Source: Lutibacter oricola
Lineage (GTDB): Bacteria; Bacteroidota; Bacteroidia; Flavobacteriales; Flavobacteriaceae
Assembly (NCBI RefSeq): GCF_900106565.1
Contig: NZ_FNNJ01000001.1
Coordinates: forward strand, 434,001-498,000
DNA: 64,000 bases
Reading direction: 5' to 3'
Under the pieces are notes generated by a model, which searched no databases, was not told where the DNA came from, and saw only the letters and a list, made by a program, of their open reading frames with translations. Shown here piece by piece: positions 54,907 to 63,936 of the stretch (position 1 is its first letter; each line of letters opens with the position of its first letter). Made by a program: the position numbers and the translations under genes.

Positions 54907-56453
54907 TGAAGTTTTTAAAAATTACTATTCTTTTTAGTGTACTAATTTTAGTTAGTTGCAAAGTAGAGGGCCAAGAATCAACTAACGCTTCTAATAAAGT
55001 ACAAGTAGTTTTGTTGGCAGGGCAATCTAACATGGCTGGAGCTGGAAATTATGATGAATTAGATGAGGAATTTCATAAAAGAATTGAGAAAATTTCTAAC
55101 AGGGTTTCTTTAAGTTTTAATGGCTCAAAAGCTAAACAATTATCTTATTTCAACAATAAGCCTTCAGAAAAATACAATTTCACAAAGCGTTTTGGTCCTG
55201 AATTATCTTTAGGCTTAACGTTAGCTGAAAAAAATCCAACAAAAGAATATTTGCTAATAAAAAGATCACAAGGAGGAACTGCTTTATATGGCGCTTGGAA
55301 TCCAAAATGGGACGCAGAAAAAGCAAAAGCAATTGAGAAAGGTGAGTTTAAGCAAAACTTAAAGCTTTATGAAATGCATATTGCAGATATTAGTAAAAAC
55401 TTAAAAGAATTAGAAGCGAAAGGAAAAAGCTTTGAAATAATAGGTTTAGCTTGGATGCAAGGTGAAAATGACGCTATTTTAGAAGCTTCGGCTAAAGGCT
55501 ATAAAAATAATTTAAAGGCTTTAATTAAGGCATATAGAAGTGAGTTTAAATCTCCTGAAATGCCATTTGTGGTAGGTCAAATAAACTCGAGATATGGAGT
55601 TGAAGGTGGCGCTAAAATGGTAAGAAAAGGTATGCTAAATGCGGTGTATCAAGATTATTATTCTGCAATAATAAAAACTTCAACAGATACTTCTTGGAGC
55701 GACTTTCCAAAACATACAGATAATGTGCATTACAATTCAGAAGGTCAAAAACGATTAGGTGTTGCCTTTGCAAATTCTTTTTTTGATATAGAAAGGAAGT
55801 TAGATGTGAAGCCATTTAAAGGTTTAAATTCATTAAAGGCAGGTGCTACAATAAGAATTAAGACATTAGGTAAAACAAATATGATTTACAATGTTTATAC
55901 ACCTACATCATATAAGAAAAATAAATTATCACCTATAATTATTGCATTTAGTCCAGCTGGAAACGGAGCTGGAATTTTAAATCAAATGAAAGAAAGTGCT
56001 GAGAAATTTGGTTTGATATTAGTTGGTTGTGATAAGCTTAAAAATGGAATGAAGGATGTAGCATTGGAACAAAAAATGGAAGATGAAGTAATGGATGATA
56101 TTCTAAAAAATATTCCACATGATTCAAACAGAATTTATTTAGCTGGATTTTCTGGAGGAGCTATGAGAGCTTACAGTCTAACAACCAGAAGACCTGAAAC
56201 TTATGCAGGTGTAATTGCCTATGGAGGATGGCTTGGAGGTAAAGATTATCAGGGTAAAAAATATCAATCTGGAATGTCTATAGCAATTGTTAATGGAGAA
56301 AAAGATAAAGGAGCAAATAAGTGGAAGGATATTGACTCTAAAACTTTGATAAAGAATAAGTGTGAAGTTAAATTTTTCTCACACCCTAGTGGGCATAAGA
56401 TTGCACCTGCTAAAATTACTAACGAAGTGTTAAGTTGGTTAAATACTAAATAA
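54906..56453 (+). CDS. Two-domain esterase: SGNH/SASA plus alpha/beta-hydrolase
   Basis: The 515-residue protein is a lipoprotein by its lipobox-like LVSCK. Residues about 30-300 form an SGNH hydrolase of the SASA type (VVLLAGQSNMAGAG, WMQGENDA, TDNVHYNSEGQKRLG, giving the Ser, Glu/Asn and Asp-His positions). Residues about 310-515 form an alpha/beta-hydrolase of the LpqC/dienelactone-hydrolase type with nucleophile motif GFSGGAMRAYS, an Asp in NGEKDKG and a His in PSGHKIAP. The two catalytic parts in one chain suggest removal of two kinds of ester (for example acetyl and another acyl) from the polysaccharide. The ATG overlaps the GH110 stop by 1 nt. Confidence 0.82.
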   Translation: MKFLKITILFSVLILVSCKVEGQESTNASNKVQVVLLAGQSNMAGAGNYDELDEEFHKRIEKISNRVSLSFNGSKAKQLSYFNNKPSEKYNFTKRFGPELSLGLTLAEKNPTKEYLLIKRSQGGTALYGAWNPKWDAEKAKAIEKGEFKQNLKLYEMHIADISKNLKELEAKGKSFEIIGLAWMQGENDAILEASAKGYKNNLKALIKAYRSEFKSPEMPFVVGQINSRYGVEGGAKMVRKGMLNAVYQDYYSAIIKTSTDTSWSDFPKHTDNVHYNSEGQKRLGVAFANSFFDIERKLDVKPFKGLNSLKAGATIRIKTLGKTNMIYNVYTPTSYKKNKLSPIIIAFSPAGNGAGILNQMKESAEKFGLILVGCDKLKNGMKDVALEQKMEDEVMDDILKNIPHDSNRIYLAGFSGGAMRAYSLTTRRPETYAGVIAYGGWLGGKDYQGKKYQSGMSIAIVNGEKDKGANKWKDIDSKTLIKNKCEVKFFSHPSGHKIAPAKITNEVLSWLNTK

Positions 56454-56469
56454 AAATTTATTCATCATT

Positions 56470-57852
56470 ATGAGAATTTATCATCTTTTATTGGCAATGT
56501 TTATTGTTGAATTAGCCATTGCTCAAGTTACTCCAAACGGACTTTTTAAAAGTAATATGGTGTTGCAACGTAATCAACCAATTGCAGTTTTCGGTAAGGC
56601 AGTTAAAGAAAAATCAGTTGAAGTTATTTTTAAAAGTAAATCTTATTCTGCTGAAGTTATTGATGGATATTGGAAAGTTTTTTTAGATGAATCCAACGCT
56701 GGAGGACCTTTTGAATTAACTATAAAGGGAAGAAATGAAATTGTACTTTCAAATATTTTAGTTGGTGAAGTTTGGTTATGTTCTGGGCAATCGAATATGG
56801 AAATGCCGCTGAAAGGGTTTATGGGGCAGCCAATTAACGGTAGTAATTTAGCAATTTTAAATAGTGAGAATTCTCAAATTAGATTGTTTGAAGTTCCTCG
56901 TAAAATTTCAAAAACACTTCAAAATAATTTAGAAGGTGAGTGGAAAATTTGCAACCCAAAGTCGGCTTCTGAATTTAGCGCTACAGCTTATTTTTTCGGA
57001 AAAATGCTTCAAGAAAAATTAAAGGTTCCAATTGGTTTAATAGCAAGTAGTTGGGGAGGAACTCCTGCAGAATCCTGGACTCCAAAAAAAATTACGGATA
57101 AAGAATTTCCAAATTTTGATAATTGGTACAAAAATGAAACACAGCCACAAAAATTTCCAAATGGGTTGTACAATGGTATGATAGCGCCATTAATACCTTT
57201 TTCAATTAAAGGAGCAATATGGTATCAAGGTGAATCTAACAAAGTACGAGCTAAACAATATGCTCAATTATTTCCAGCAATGGTTAATAGTTGGAGAGAA
57301 GAATGGAATCAAGGTGATTTTCCATTTTATTTTGTTCAAATAGCGCCATTAAAATGGGGAGGTGAAAGTCAAGCTCTTTTGCGTGAATCACAACTTAAAT
57401 CAATGAATAAAATGACTAATACCGGAATGGCTGTAACTTTGGATATTGGAGAGTTAGAGTGTATTCATCCGGCCGAAAAACAAAAAGTTGGTGAGCGATT
57501 GGCACTTTGGGCATTGGCTAAAGATTTCGGTTTTGAAGGTATTCAATATAGTGGTCCAGTTTATAAATCATTTAAGGTTAATAAAAATAAAGTCACTATT
57601 GAGTTCGATTATGCGCCAAATGGAGTAACAAATTTTGGTAAAGAAATGTCTGGTTTCAAAGTTGCAGGAGTTGATAAAATATTTCATAAAGCAGAAGTTA
57701 AAATAACAAAAGGAAAATTAGAAGTTTGGAGTGAAAATGTACCCAATCCAATTGCTGTACGCTACGGTTGGGACGCCTGGATTGATGGTTCATTATATAA
57801 TACTGCTGGTTTGCCAGCATCTTCTTTTAGATCGGATGATTGGGAAGAATAG
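56470..57852 (+). CDS. Sialate O-acetylesterase-like (SASA) carbohydrate esterase
   Basis: The 460-residue protein has a signal peptide (VELAIAQ) and classic SASA features: NMVLQRNQPIAVFGKA, VWLCSGQSNMEMPLKGFMG with the nucleophile Ser, LIASSWGGTPAESWTP, IWYQGESNKVRAKQYAQLFPAMVNSW, and ECIHPAEKQKVGERLA with the catalytic His. It follows the two-domain esterase by 16 bp, so two separate acetylesterase-like enzymes are encoded in tandem. In polysaccharide loci this type removes acetyl groups from sugars; the name sialate is inherited from the family and does not imply sialic acid here. Confidence 0.86.
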   Translation: MRIYHLLLAMFIVELAIAQVTPNGLFKSNMVLQRNQPIAVFGKAVKEKSVEVIFKSKSYSAEVIDGYWKVFLDESNAGGPFELTIKGRNEIVLSNILVGEVWLCSGQSNMEMPLKGFMGQPINGSNLAILNSENSQIRLFEVPRKISKTLQNNLEGEWKICNPKSASEFSATAYFFGKMLQEKLKVPIGLIASSWGGTPAESWTPKKITDKEFPNFDNWYKNETQPQKFPNGLYNGMIAPLIPFSIKGAIWYQGESNKVRAKQYAQLFPAMVNSWREEWNQGDFPFYFVQIAPLKWGGESQALLRESQLKSMNKMTNTGMAVTLDIGELECIHPAEKQKVGERLALWALAKDFGFEGIQYSGPVYKSFKVNKNKVTIEFDYAPNGVTNFGKEMSGFKVAGVDKIFHKAEVKITKGKLEVWSENVPNPIAVRYGWDAWIDGSLYNTAGLPASSFRSDDWEE

Positions 57853-57935
57853 TTTTAAATTTAGAATAATTGTATTTTGAAGTAGTAAGTAAAGCTAAAG
57901 TGTTTTATCTTGCAATTTGAAAAAACAAATTCTTT

Positions 57936-58925
57936 ATGTCATTAATAAATAGAATAACAAAAACTACTATCATTATAGTAATGGGAGTAGTTTTTTTTGG
58001 TTGCAACAACTCTAAAAGTACAACTTCAAAAAAAGAAAAAATAAAAGTTTTAATAGTTGATGGACAAAATAACCATGATGTTTGGCCAAAATCAACAATT
58101 ATGATGAAACAATATTTAGAAGAAACAGGAATGTTTTCTGTAGATGTTGCACGTTCAAATTTTTTATGGAAATCTAAAAGAGAAGCTGCATTTTTACCCT
58201 TGGCTGGAGTTGGAGAAAAAGAAACTGTAAACAAGGCAAAAACAGACCCTAATTTTAAACCAGATTTTGAAAAATATGCTGTTGTAGTTTCAAATTTTGG
58301 ATGGCGAGCAGCAGATTGGCCAAAAGAAACACAAATAGCATTTGAAAAATATATTGAAAATGGAGGAGGTTTTGTATCAGTTCATGCAGCTGATAATTGT
58401 TTTCCTTCTTGGAAAGAATATAATAAAATGACTGGTTTAGGTGGCTGGGATAGAAATGAAGAACACGGGCCATATGTTTATTATACTGAGGAAGGTAAAA
58501 GGGTTAGAGATAATTCACCAGGAAAATGTGGTTCACATGGTGGGAAAGTTGAGTTTCCATTAACGCTTAGAGAGTCACACCCAATAACTAAAGGAATGCC
58601 CAAAGTTTGGTTAACATCAAAAGATGAATGTTATGCTAAATTACGTGGTCCTGCAGAAAATATGACAATTTTAGCAACGGGTAAAGATCCATCAGTAAAA
58701 TCGGATAGACACGAACCAATTTTAATGGTACTGAATTATGGTAAAGGGCGAATTTTTCATACAACTTTAGGTCACGATGATTATTCTTTTGAAGGGGTTG
58801 GTTTTATAACTTCATTTAATCGAGGTGTTGAATGGGTGGCAACAGGTAAAGTAACTCAGCCCATTCCGAGTGATTTTCCAACTAGCGAAAAATCAATTAG
58901 TAGAAAATTCGAACTTAAAAAATAA
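57936..58925 (+). CDS. ThuA-like domain lipoprotein
   Basis: The 329-residue protein begins with a lipobox-like FFGCNNS. The remainder is a ThuA/type 1 glutamine amidotransferase-like fold: VLIVDGQNNHDVWPKS, YAVVVSNFGWRAADWPKETQIAFEKYIENGGGFVSVHAADNCFPSW, HPITKGMPKVW, GKGRIFHTTLGHDDYSF. ThuA-like proteins occur in loci for disaccharide breakdown, including oxidative routes with DUF1080 partners; their precise reaction is poorly known. It is followed 9 bp later by a DUF1080 gene, a frequent pairing. Confidence 0.8.
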   Translation: MSLINRITKTTIIIVMGVVFFGCNNSKSTTSKKEKIKVLIVDGQNNHDVWPKSTIMMKQYLEETGMFSVDVARSNFLWKSKREAAFLPLAGVGEKETVNKAKTDPNFKPDFEKYAVVVSNFGWRAADWPKETQIAFEKYIENGGGFVSVHAADNCFPSWKEYNKMTGLGGWDRNEEHGPYVYYTEEGKRVRDNSPGKCGSHGGKVEFPLTLRESHPITKGMPKVWLTSKDECYAKLRGPAENMTILATGKDPSVKSDRHEPILMVLNYGKGRIFHTTLGHDDYSFEGVGFITSFNRGVEWVATGKVTQPIPSDFPTSEKSISRKFELKK

Positions 58926-58934
58926 GTAGAAGTT

Positions 58935-59813
58935 ATGAAGAATTTTACCCAACAATTGCTTGTAATTATACTATGTGTTACGGCTAGTTTATCAGTTTAT
59001 TCTCAAAAGAGTTTAAATATTGAAGGTCCTTCAAAAAAAATAGCTTCAAAAAAATGGCAACCTTTGTTAGATAAAAATTTATCTAAATGGGAAATTTGGA
59101 CTGGAGTTCCTGACCCTTCAGTAAAAAATCTTCCTGCTAGTTATGTTATTCCTGAAGATGGAAAGCCAGTTGACGCTATTGGTTTAAATAATGAAATGAA
59201 TGTTTTTTCGGTTTCCTTAGATAAAGATGGTACACCAATTTTAAATATTTCAGGTGAAGTTTATGCAGGTTTAACTTCAAAAAAAGAATATGCAAATTAT
59301 CATTTAACAATGTTATTTAAATGGGGTGAAAAAAAATGGGCTCCTCGTTTAGAGGCTAAAAGAGATTGTGGTTTGTTATACCATTGCTATGGCGAACATG
59401 GAGCTTTCTGGAATGTTTGGAAAAGTTGTTTAGAATTACAAATTCAAGAAGGCGATATGGGAGATTTATATTGTTTAGCCGGAACAAAATCAAAGGTTTC
59501 AGCCGATAAAACTAATCATTGGGATCCAAAAGGTGAAAGAATTTCAAAAACAGCAAAAAGATCTGTAGATGCTGAAAGCCCAAATGGGAAATGGACACGA
59601 ATTGATTTATATGTTGTTGATGATGTAGCAATTCATGTAGTAAACGGTCATGTGGTATTAGCATTAAAAGATGCCATTACAAATAAAGGAGAAAAATTAA
59701 ACAAAGGGCAAATTCAAATACAATCGGAAGGTGCTGAATGTTATGCAAAAGAAATTTTTATAAGACCTTTAAAGAAGTTTCCTAAGAAAATAAAAAAGGT
59801 AGCAGGGTTTTAA
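58935..59813 (+). CDS. DUF1080 (3-keto-disaccharide hydrolase-like) secreted protein
   Basis: The 292-residue protein has a signal peptide (SLSVYSQ) and a concanavalin-like DUF1080 fold: WQPLLDKNLSKWEIW, ILNISGEVYAGLTSKKEYANYHLTMLFKWGEKKWAPR, RDCGLLYHCYGEHGAF, CLELQIQEGDMGDLY, HVVNGHVVLALKDA and IQIQSEGAECYAKEIFIRPL. Family knowledge: some DUF1080 proteins hydrolyse 3-keto-glycosides made by a separate oxidoreductase. No such oxidoreductase is visible in the window. It ends 267 bp before the next gene, a gap holding an intergenic palindrome. Confidence 0.82.
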   Translation: MKNFTQQLLVIILCVTASLSVYSQKSLNIEGPSKKIASKKWQPLLDKNLSKWEIWTGVPDPSVKNLPASYVIPEDGKPVDAIGLNNEMNVFSVSLDKDGTPILNISGEVYAGLTSKKEYANYHLTMLFKWGEKKWAPRLEAKRDCGLLYHCYGEHGAFWNVWKSCLELQIQEGDMGDLYCLAGTKSKVSADKTNHWDPKGERISKTAKRSVDAESPNGKWTRIDLYVVDDVAIHVVNGHVVLALKDAITNKGEKLNKGQIQIQSEGAECYAKEIFIRPLKKFPKKIKKVAGF

Positions 59814-59874
59814 TTTATAATTAAAATCTGGAAAATATATCCTAAAATGAGATTGTCTGAAGGCACTAAAACTT

Positions 59875-59953
59875 GTCATTCTTAACTTGTTTCAGAATCT
59901 CATTATTGTGGTTGTCAATTAACATGAGAACCTGAAACAAGTTCAGGTTGACG
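59875..59953. repeat. Composite palindromic intergenic element (second copy)
   Basis: The left half starts GTCATTCTTAACTTG and the right half ends GGTTGACG. Bases 59928-59953 are the exact reverse complement of 27290-27315, so this element is the same family in inverted form. It lies between the DUF1080 gene and the GH-A enzyme gene. Confidence 0.75.
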
Positions 59954-60080
59954 GTAATTTTACTTTTAAGTGGTTTCAATGTAGTTTAATGTACTAATAG
60001 ATACATTTAATGAACTACAAAAAACATGTTTTTTCATGATTTAAGGTTATTTTGAGTTTGTTTCAAAGACCTTAAAAAAT

Positions 60081-62381
60081 ATGAATACTTCAATAGTAAC
60101 AGTTATTAAAAGATGTTTACTTTTTCTTTTATTAATATCGGTTTCAACTATAAAATCTCAATCATTAGAAAAGCAAGCAAAAGATAAAATTGTAAAGCTT
60201 GAAAAACTGATTAAGAAAGCTGAAAAAAAGAAAATTGATGTTTTAAAAGAAAAAACAACAGTTAGAACTGCCGAAATATTTTTAGAATTTGCAGCTTGGG
60301 ATGAAAAAAATGTTGAAGCTAATGTAAAGGCTTTTGAATTAGTTCCATCATTTAAAAAAGAAGCTTCAAAACTAGCAGATAATTTAGCAGAATTTGAACG
60401 AAAGGATGTGAATCTTATGCTAGATAGCGCAATAGAAGATTTAAATCTTCTTATAGCAAAAAAAGCTTTTAGAAAACCAAGTCCAAAAGTAGATTGGACT
60501 AAGGTTACTGTAGATAATGATCAACTAATATTTAATAATCGTCCTGTGTTTTTGGCAGATTATACTTGGAAACCAAAAACTAAAAAGTTAACGGAGTATC
60601 ATGGAAATCAAGATGGTTTTTTCTTAACACCTTCATATGTTGTTGATGAAAAAGGAACCATAAATAATAGAAGAATGAATGAATTAGAAGCTAAAACTAC
60701 AGGTTCTTTAGGATTCATTTTTTTAAACCATAAAAATACGCCTAAATGGGCAAAAGCTGCATATGGCGATAATTTTAGTATGCGAGAAGATACGTATACG
60801 GCTTATGATATAGATAATCCAGGAGCTAGAGAAATTCAAGAAAAATTATTAGGTGCCGTGGTTCCTAAAATGGCAGGAAAAAAGTTTAGTCAACTTGGAT
60901 ATATGTTATGTAACGAGCCTCATTTTTATACTTTTAAAGATAGCAAGAGAAAAAAACTTCCTTGGGCTTCTGGTGGCGTTTCTAATTATACAATTAAGAA
61001 GTTTAAAGTATGGCTAACTAACAAGCATAAAAGTATTTCAGAATTGAATAAAGTGTGGAATACTAGTTTTTCAAGTTTTGAAGCTGTTCAAATTGAAATT
61101 CCAATTGATATTAGTAAAAAGGGAACTCCTATTTGGTTTGATTGGGCTTCGTTTAATATGGATAGAGTAACAGACTGGTACAGTTTTTTAAAATCTGAAA
61201 TTACAAAACATGATGCTGAAGCTAAAGTGCATTTAAAAATTATGCCAAATCTTTGGACAGAGAATAAACGTGTTCATGGTATTGATTTAGAAAAATTAAC
61301 AGCTTTAAGTGGAATTGTTGGTAACGATTCTGGAGCCGACCATACATATACTTGGGGAAAACCACATGAGTGGCAAAAGCATTATGCTTTTGAATGGAGA
61401 GAGTTGTGTATGGGGTACGATTTTATGAAATCGGTGAGTCCTAACAAAATAAATTTTAATTCAGAATTACACTATTTATCAACTGTAAGATCGAGAAAAT
61501 TAGATTTAGATCCAATGTATGCAAGAGCTACTTTTTGGTTGGCTCATTCTTATGGTATGACTGCAAGTCAAATATGGTATTGGCCAAGAAATGAAGATGG
61601 TTCTATTTCTAAAAAAGCAAAAAATGATAAAGGTTACGCAGGATCAAATAACCAACAACCTAGAGTTACTAATGAAGTTGCTACAACATTAATAGACCTA
61701 AATTCATATGCTGAAGAAATTATGGCAATGCAACGCCAAAGAAAACCATTGAGAATTTTTTATTCAAAAACTTCAGCAATAAATAAAGGAAAACATATGG
61801 ATGATATTTTTCATTTATATAAATCTTTAAATTTTGAAGGTACTCCATTAGGTTTTGTAACCGAAGATATTATTAGAAAACAAGATAATAATAAATGGAA
61901 TGTTGTTTTAGTTCATAAAACTCCATTTGTTACGAGTAGTGAGTTAAAAGCATTACAAAATTATTTAGATACTGGAGGAACAGTGATTATTGATGAAATA
62001 AGTTTAAAGAAAAATGAATACGGAAAATTATTAGCTGGTTTAAAAGAAAGTAAAGGACAATTGATAAAATTAAATAGTGTTTCAAAAATAAAAGCAGAAG
62101 CTCTTTCAATTTTAAAAGATAAAGATTTATTGCCTAAGGTAAATGTTGAAGAATCTAACTCGCTGGAAACAAAAGGTTGTATTTGGAGAGTTGTTACTAA
62201 TAAATCAGGAAATCAGGTGCTTTCAGTTGTTAACGTTGGAAAATCAAATGCTAGTTTAAAAATAACATTGAACGGAAGTTCAACTATTAATTGTAAAGAT
62301 TTAATTAAAGGAATAAAAGTAAGTTCAACGCCAACATTAAAACCAAACGAGGTGTTTTTTGTTGAAGTAACTCAATTATAA
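60081..62381 (+). CDS. GH-A clan beta-galactosidase-like enzyme (GH42/GH167-like)
   Basis: The 766-residue protein has a signal peptide (to about KSQS), a Lys/Glu-rich helical region around residues 27-130, then a TIM-barrel with the GH-A acid/base in GYMLCNEPHFYTF (N278-E279) and a nucleophile in NFNSELHYLS (E462). Supporting motifs are NHKNTPKWAKAAYGD, DWASFNMDRVTDWYSFL and ASQIWYWPRNEDG. A Rossmann-like trimer domain (about 560-660; VVLVHKTPFVTSSELKALQNYLDTGGTVIIDE) and a C-terminal beta domain follow, as in GH42 enzymes. The carrageenan-like gene set makes GH167 or a related galactan-specific enzyme attractive. The extra helical N-terminus is unusual for plain GH42 enzymes. Confidence 0.75.
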   Translation: MNTSIVTVIKRCLLFLLLISVSTIKSQSLEKQAKDKIVKLEKLIKKAEKKKIDVLKEKTTVRTAEIFLEFAAWDEKNVEANVKAFELVPSFKKEASKLADNLAEFERKDVNLMLDSAIEDLNLLIAKKAFRKPSPKVDWTKVTVDNDQLIFNNRPVFLADYTWKPKTKKLTEYHGNQDGFFLTPSYVVDEKGTINNRRMNELEAKTTGSLGFIFLNHKNTPKWAKAAYGDNFSMREDTYTAYDIDNPGAREIQEKLLGAVVPKMAGKKFSQLGYMLCNEPHFYTFKDSKRKKLPWASGGVSNYTIKKFKVWLTNKHKSISELNKVWNTSFSSFEAVQIEIPIDISKKGTPIWFDWASFNMDRVTDWYSFLKSEITKHDAEAKVHLKIMPNLWTENKRVHGIDLEKLTALSGIVGNDSGADHTYTWGKPHEWQKHYAFEWRELCMGYDFMKSVSPNKINFNSELHYLSTVRSRKLDLDPMYARATFWLAHSYGMTASQIWYWPRNEDGSISKKAKNDKGYAGSNNQQPRVTNEVATTLIDLNSYAEEIMAMQRQRKPLRIFYSKTSAINKGKHMDDIFHLYKSLNFEGTPLGFVTEDIIRKQDNNKWNVVLVHKTPFVTSSELKALQNYLDTGGTVIIDEISLKKNEYGKLLAGLKESKGQLIKLNSVSKIKAEALSILKDKDLLPKVNVEESNSLETKGCIWRVVTNKSGNQVLSVVNVGKSNASLKITLNGSSTINCKDLIKGIKVSSTPTLKPNEVFFVEVTQL

Positions 62382-62386
62382 TACAT

Positions 62387-63931
62387 ATGAAAATGAATCG
62401 ATTTAATTTTATAAGTTTAGTATTAGTACTAATTGTTTTTACAGCTTGTAAAACTTCAGAAGAAGCAAAAAAAGAAACTGTAAAAAAACCAAACATTGTT
62501 TTTGTTTTGGTAGATGATTTGGGTTGGGCCGATGTTGGTTTTAATGGGTCAAAATATTTTGAAACACCAAATTTAGATGCTTTGGCTGAAAAAAGTTTAG
62601 TGTTAAATAATGCATATATGTACCCAACGTGTTCACCAACTAGAACCGCAATTTTTACAGGGCAACAATCTTTTAGAACTGGAGTTTATACAGTGCCAGT
62701 TTTAGAAAAAGGTACAGACCAAGAAAACATATTTTCGCGTTGGACAGTTGGTAAAGAACATCCAATTTACTCAGAACCTATGGCAGAAGTTGGGTATAAA
62801 TCTATTCATTTAGGTAAATGGCATATTGTAGGTCCAAATCCAAAAGAAGAATTGAAAATGCAATTCCCAATCAAACAAAAATTAACGCAACCAGATCCTG
62901 GAGTTTATGAGTGGGCTGAGGTTCATAAAACACCAGAAGTACAGCAATATTATCCAGAAGGAAGAGGATTTTTAAAAAATGTAGGAGGAACTTATAGAGG
63001 AGATCCTGCACTTGAAGTAAATGGTTATAAAAGTGTTGGTGGAGGTTATTGGGCGCCATTTAGCAATCCGTTTATAGAGCAAAAACCAACTGATAATTGG
63101 TTAACTGATAGATTAACAGATGATGCTATTGAGTTTATTGGAGAGCATAAAGAAGATCCGTTTTTAATAAATTTAAATTTTTATGCAGTTCATCGTCCAA
63201 TTAGAGCTAGAAGCGAAGAATTACTTCAAAAATACTTGTCAAAACCTGTTGATTCAGTTACAGGTCAAGGAGGCATAGGAGTAAATCAAAAAATTAAAGA
63301 AAAAATGGCAGGTTATGCTTCAATGGTAGAATCTGTAGATGAAAATATTGGGCGTGTAGTTGATTATTTAGATAAAAATGGACTTCGTGAAAATACTATA
63401 ATTATTGTGACTTCAGATAATGGTCAGAATGGTAACACAAGCTCCAACTATTTATTAAGAGGTTCAAAAGGTTATATTTATGAAGGAGGAATAAAAGTGC
63501 CAATGTTAATTAACTGGCCAAATAAAATTACTCCAAGACGAAGCGATGCAGCTGTAACTTGTTTAGATATTTTTCCAACATTAATGGATGTTGCTGGTAT
63601 TAATGATTGTAAAGGAACTTTAGATGGTAATTCGGTAACTGAAATTTTTGAAAAAGATAGTAAATTGTTTCAAGAGCGACCATTGTTTTGGCAAATTAAT
63701 AGCCAATGGAAACACGGTACATGTTCAGTAATTAGAAAAGGAAACCACAAACTAATTCAATGGCTTTCAACAGGTAAAATAGAACTTTATAATTTAAAAA
63801 CAGACGCTACTGAAAGTAATAATATTGCCGATGTAGAAACTGAAATCACAAAAAATATGTTAGCAGAATTGGTTGAGTGGAGAAAAGAGAATAAGGTTCC
63901 ATTACCACCAAATTCAGTATTAGATTTTTAA
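62387..63931 (+). CDS. S1-type sulfatase lipoprotein (CSPTR motif)
   Basis: The 514-residue protein has a lipoprotein signal (LIVFTACKTS), the metal-binding IVFVLVDDLGWADVGFNGSKYFETPNLDAL and the canonical maturation motif CSPTR at residues 82-86. Further conserved parts are GKWHIVGPNP, IIIVTSDNGQNGNTSSNYLLRGSKGYIYEGGIKVPMLINWP and ELYNLKTDATESNNIADVETE. It belongs to the common exo-sulfatase S1 group, similar to arylsulfatase A-type or galactose-6-sulfatase-type enzymes. It differs from the sulfatase at 51492 in motif and length, so the two likely remove different sulfates. The gene begins 5 bp after the GH-A enzyme stop. Confidence 0.9.
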   Translation: MKMNRFNFISLVLVLIVFTACKTSEEAKKETVKKPNIVFVLVDDLGWADVGFNGSKYFETPNLDALAEKSLVLNNAYMYPTCSPTRTAIFTGQQSFRTGVYTVPVLEKGTDQENIFSRWTVGKEHPIYSEPMAEVGYKSIHLGKWHIVGPNPKEELKMQFPIKQKLTQPDPGVYEWAEVHKTPEVQQYYPEGRGFLKNVGGTYRGDPALEVNGYKSVGGGYWAPFSNPFIEQKPTDNWLTDRLTDDAIEFIGEHKEDPFLINLNFYAVHRPIRARSEELLQKYLSKPVDSVTGQGGIGVNQKIKEKMAGYASMVESVDENIGRVVDYLDKNGLRENTIIIVTSDNGQNGNTSSNYLLRGSKGYIYEGGIKVPMLINWPNKITPRRSDAAVTCLDIFPTLMDVAGINDCKGTLDGNSVTEIFEKDSKLFQERPLFWQINSQWKHGTCSVIRKGNHKLIQWLSTGKIELYNLKTDATESNNIADVETEITKNMLAELVEWRKENKVPLPPNSVLDF

Positions 63932-63936
63932 GATGT

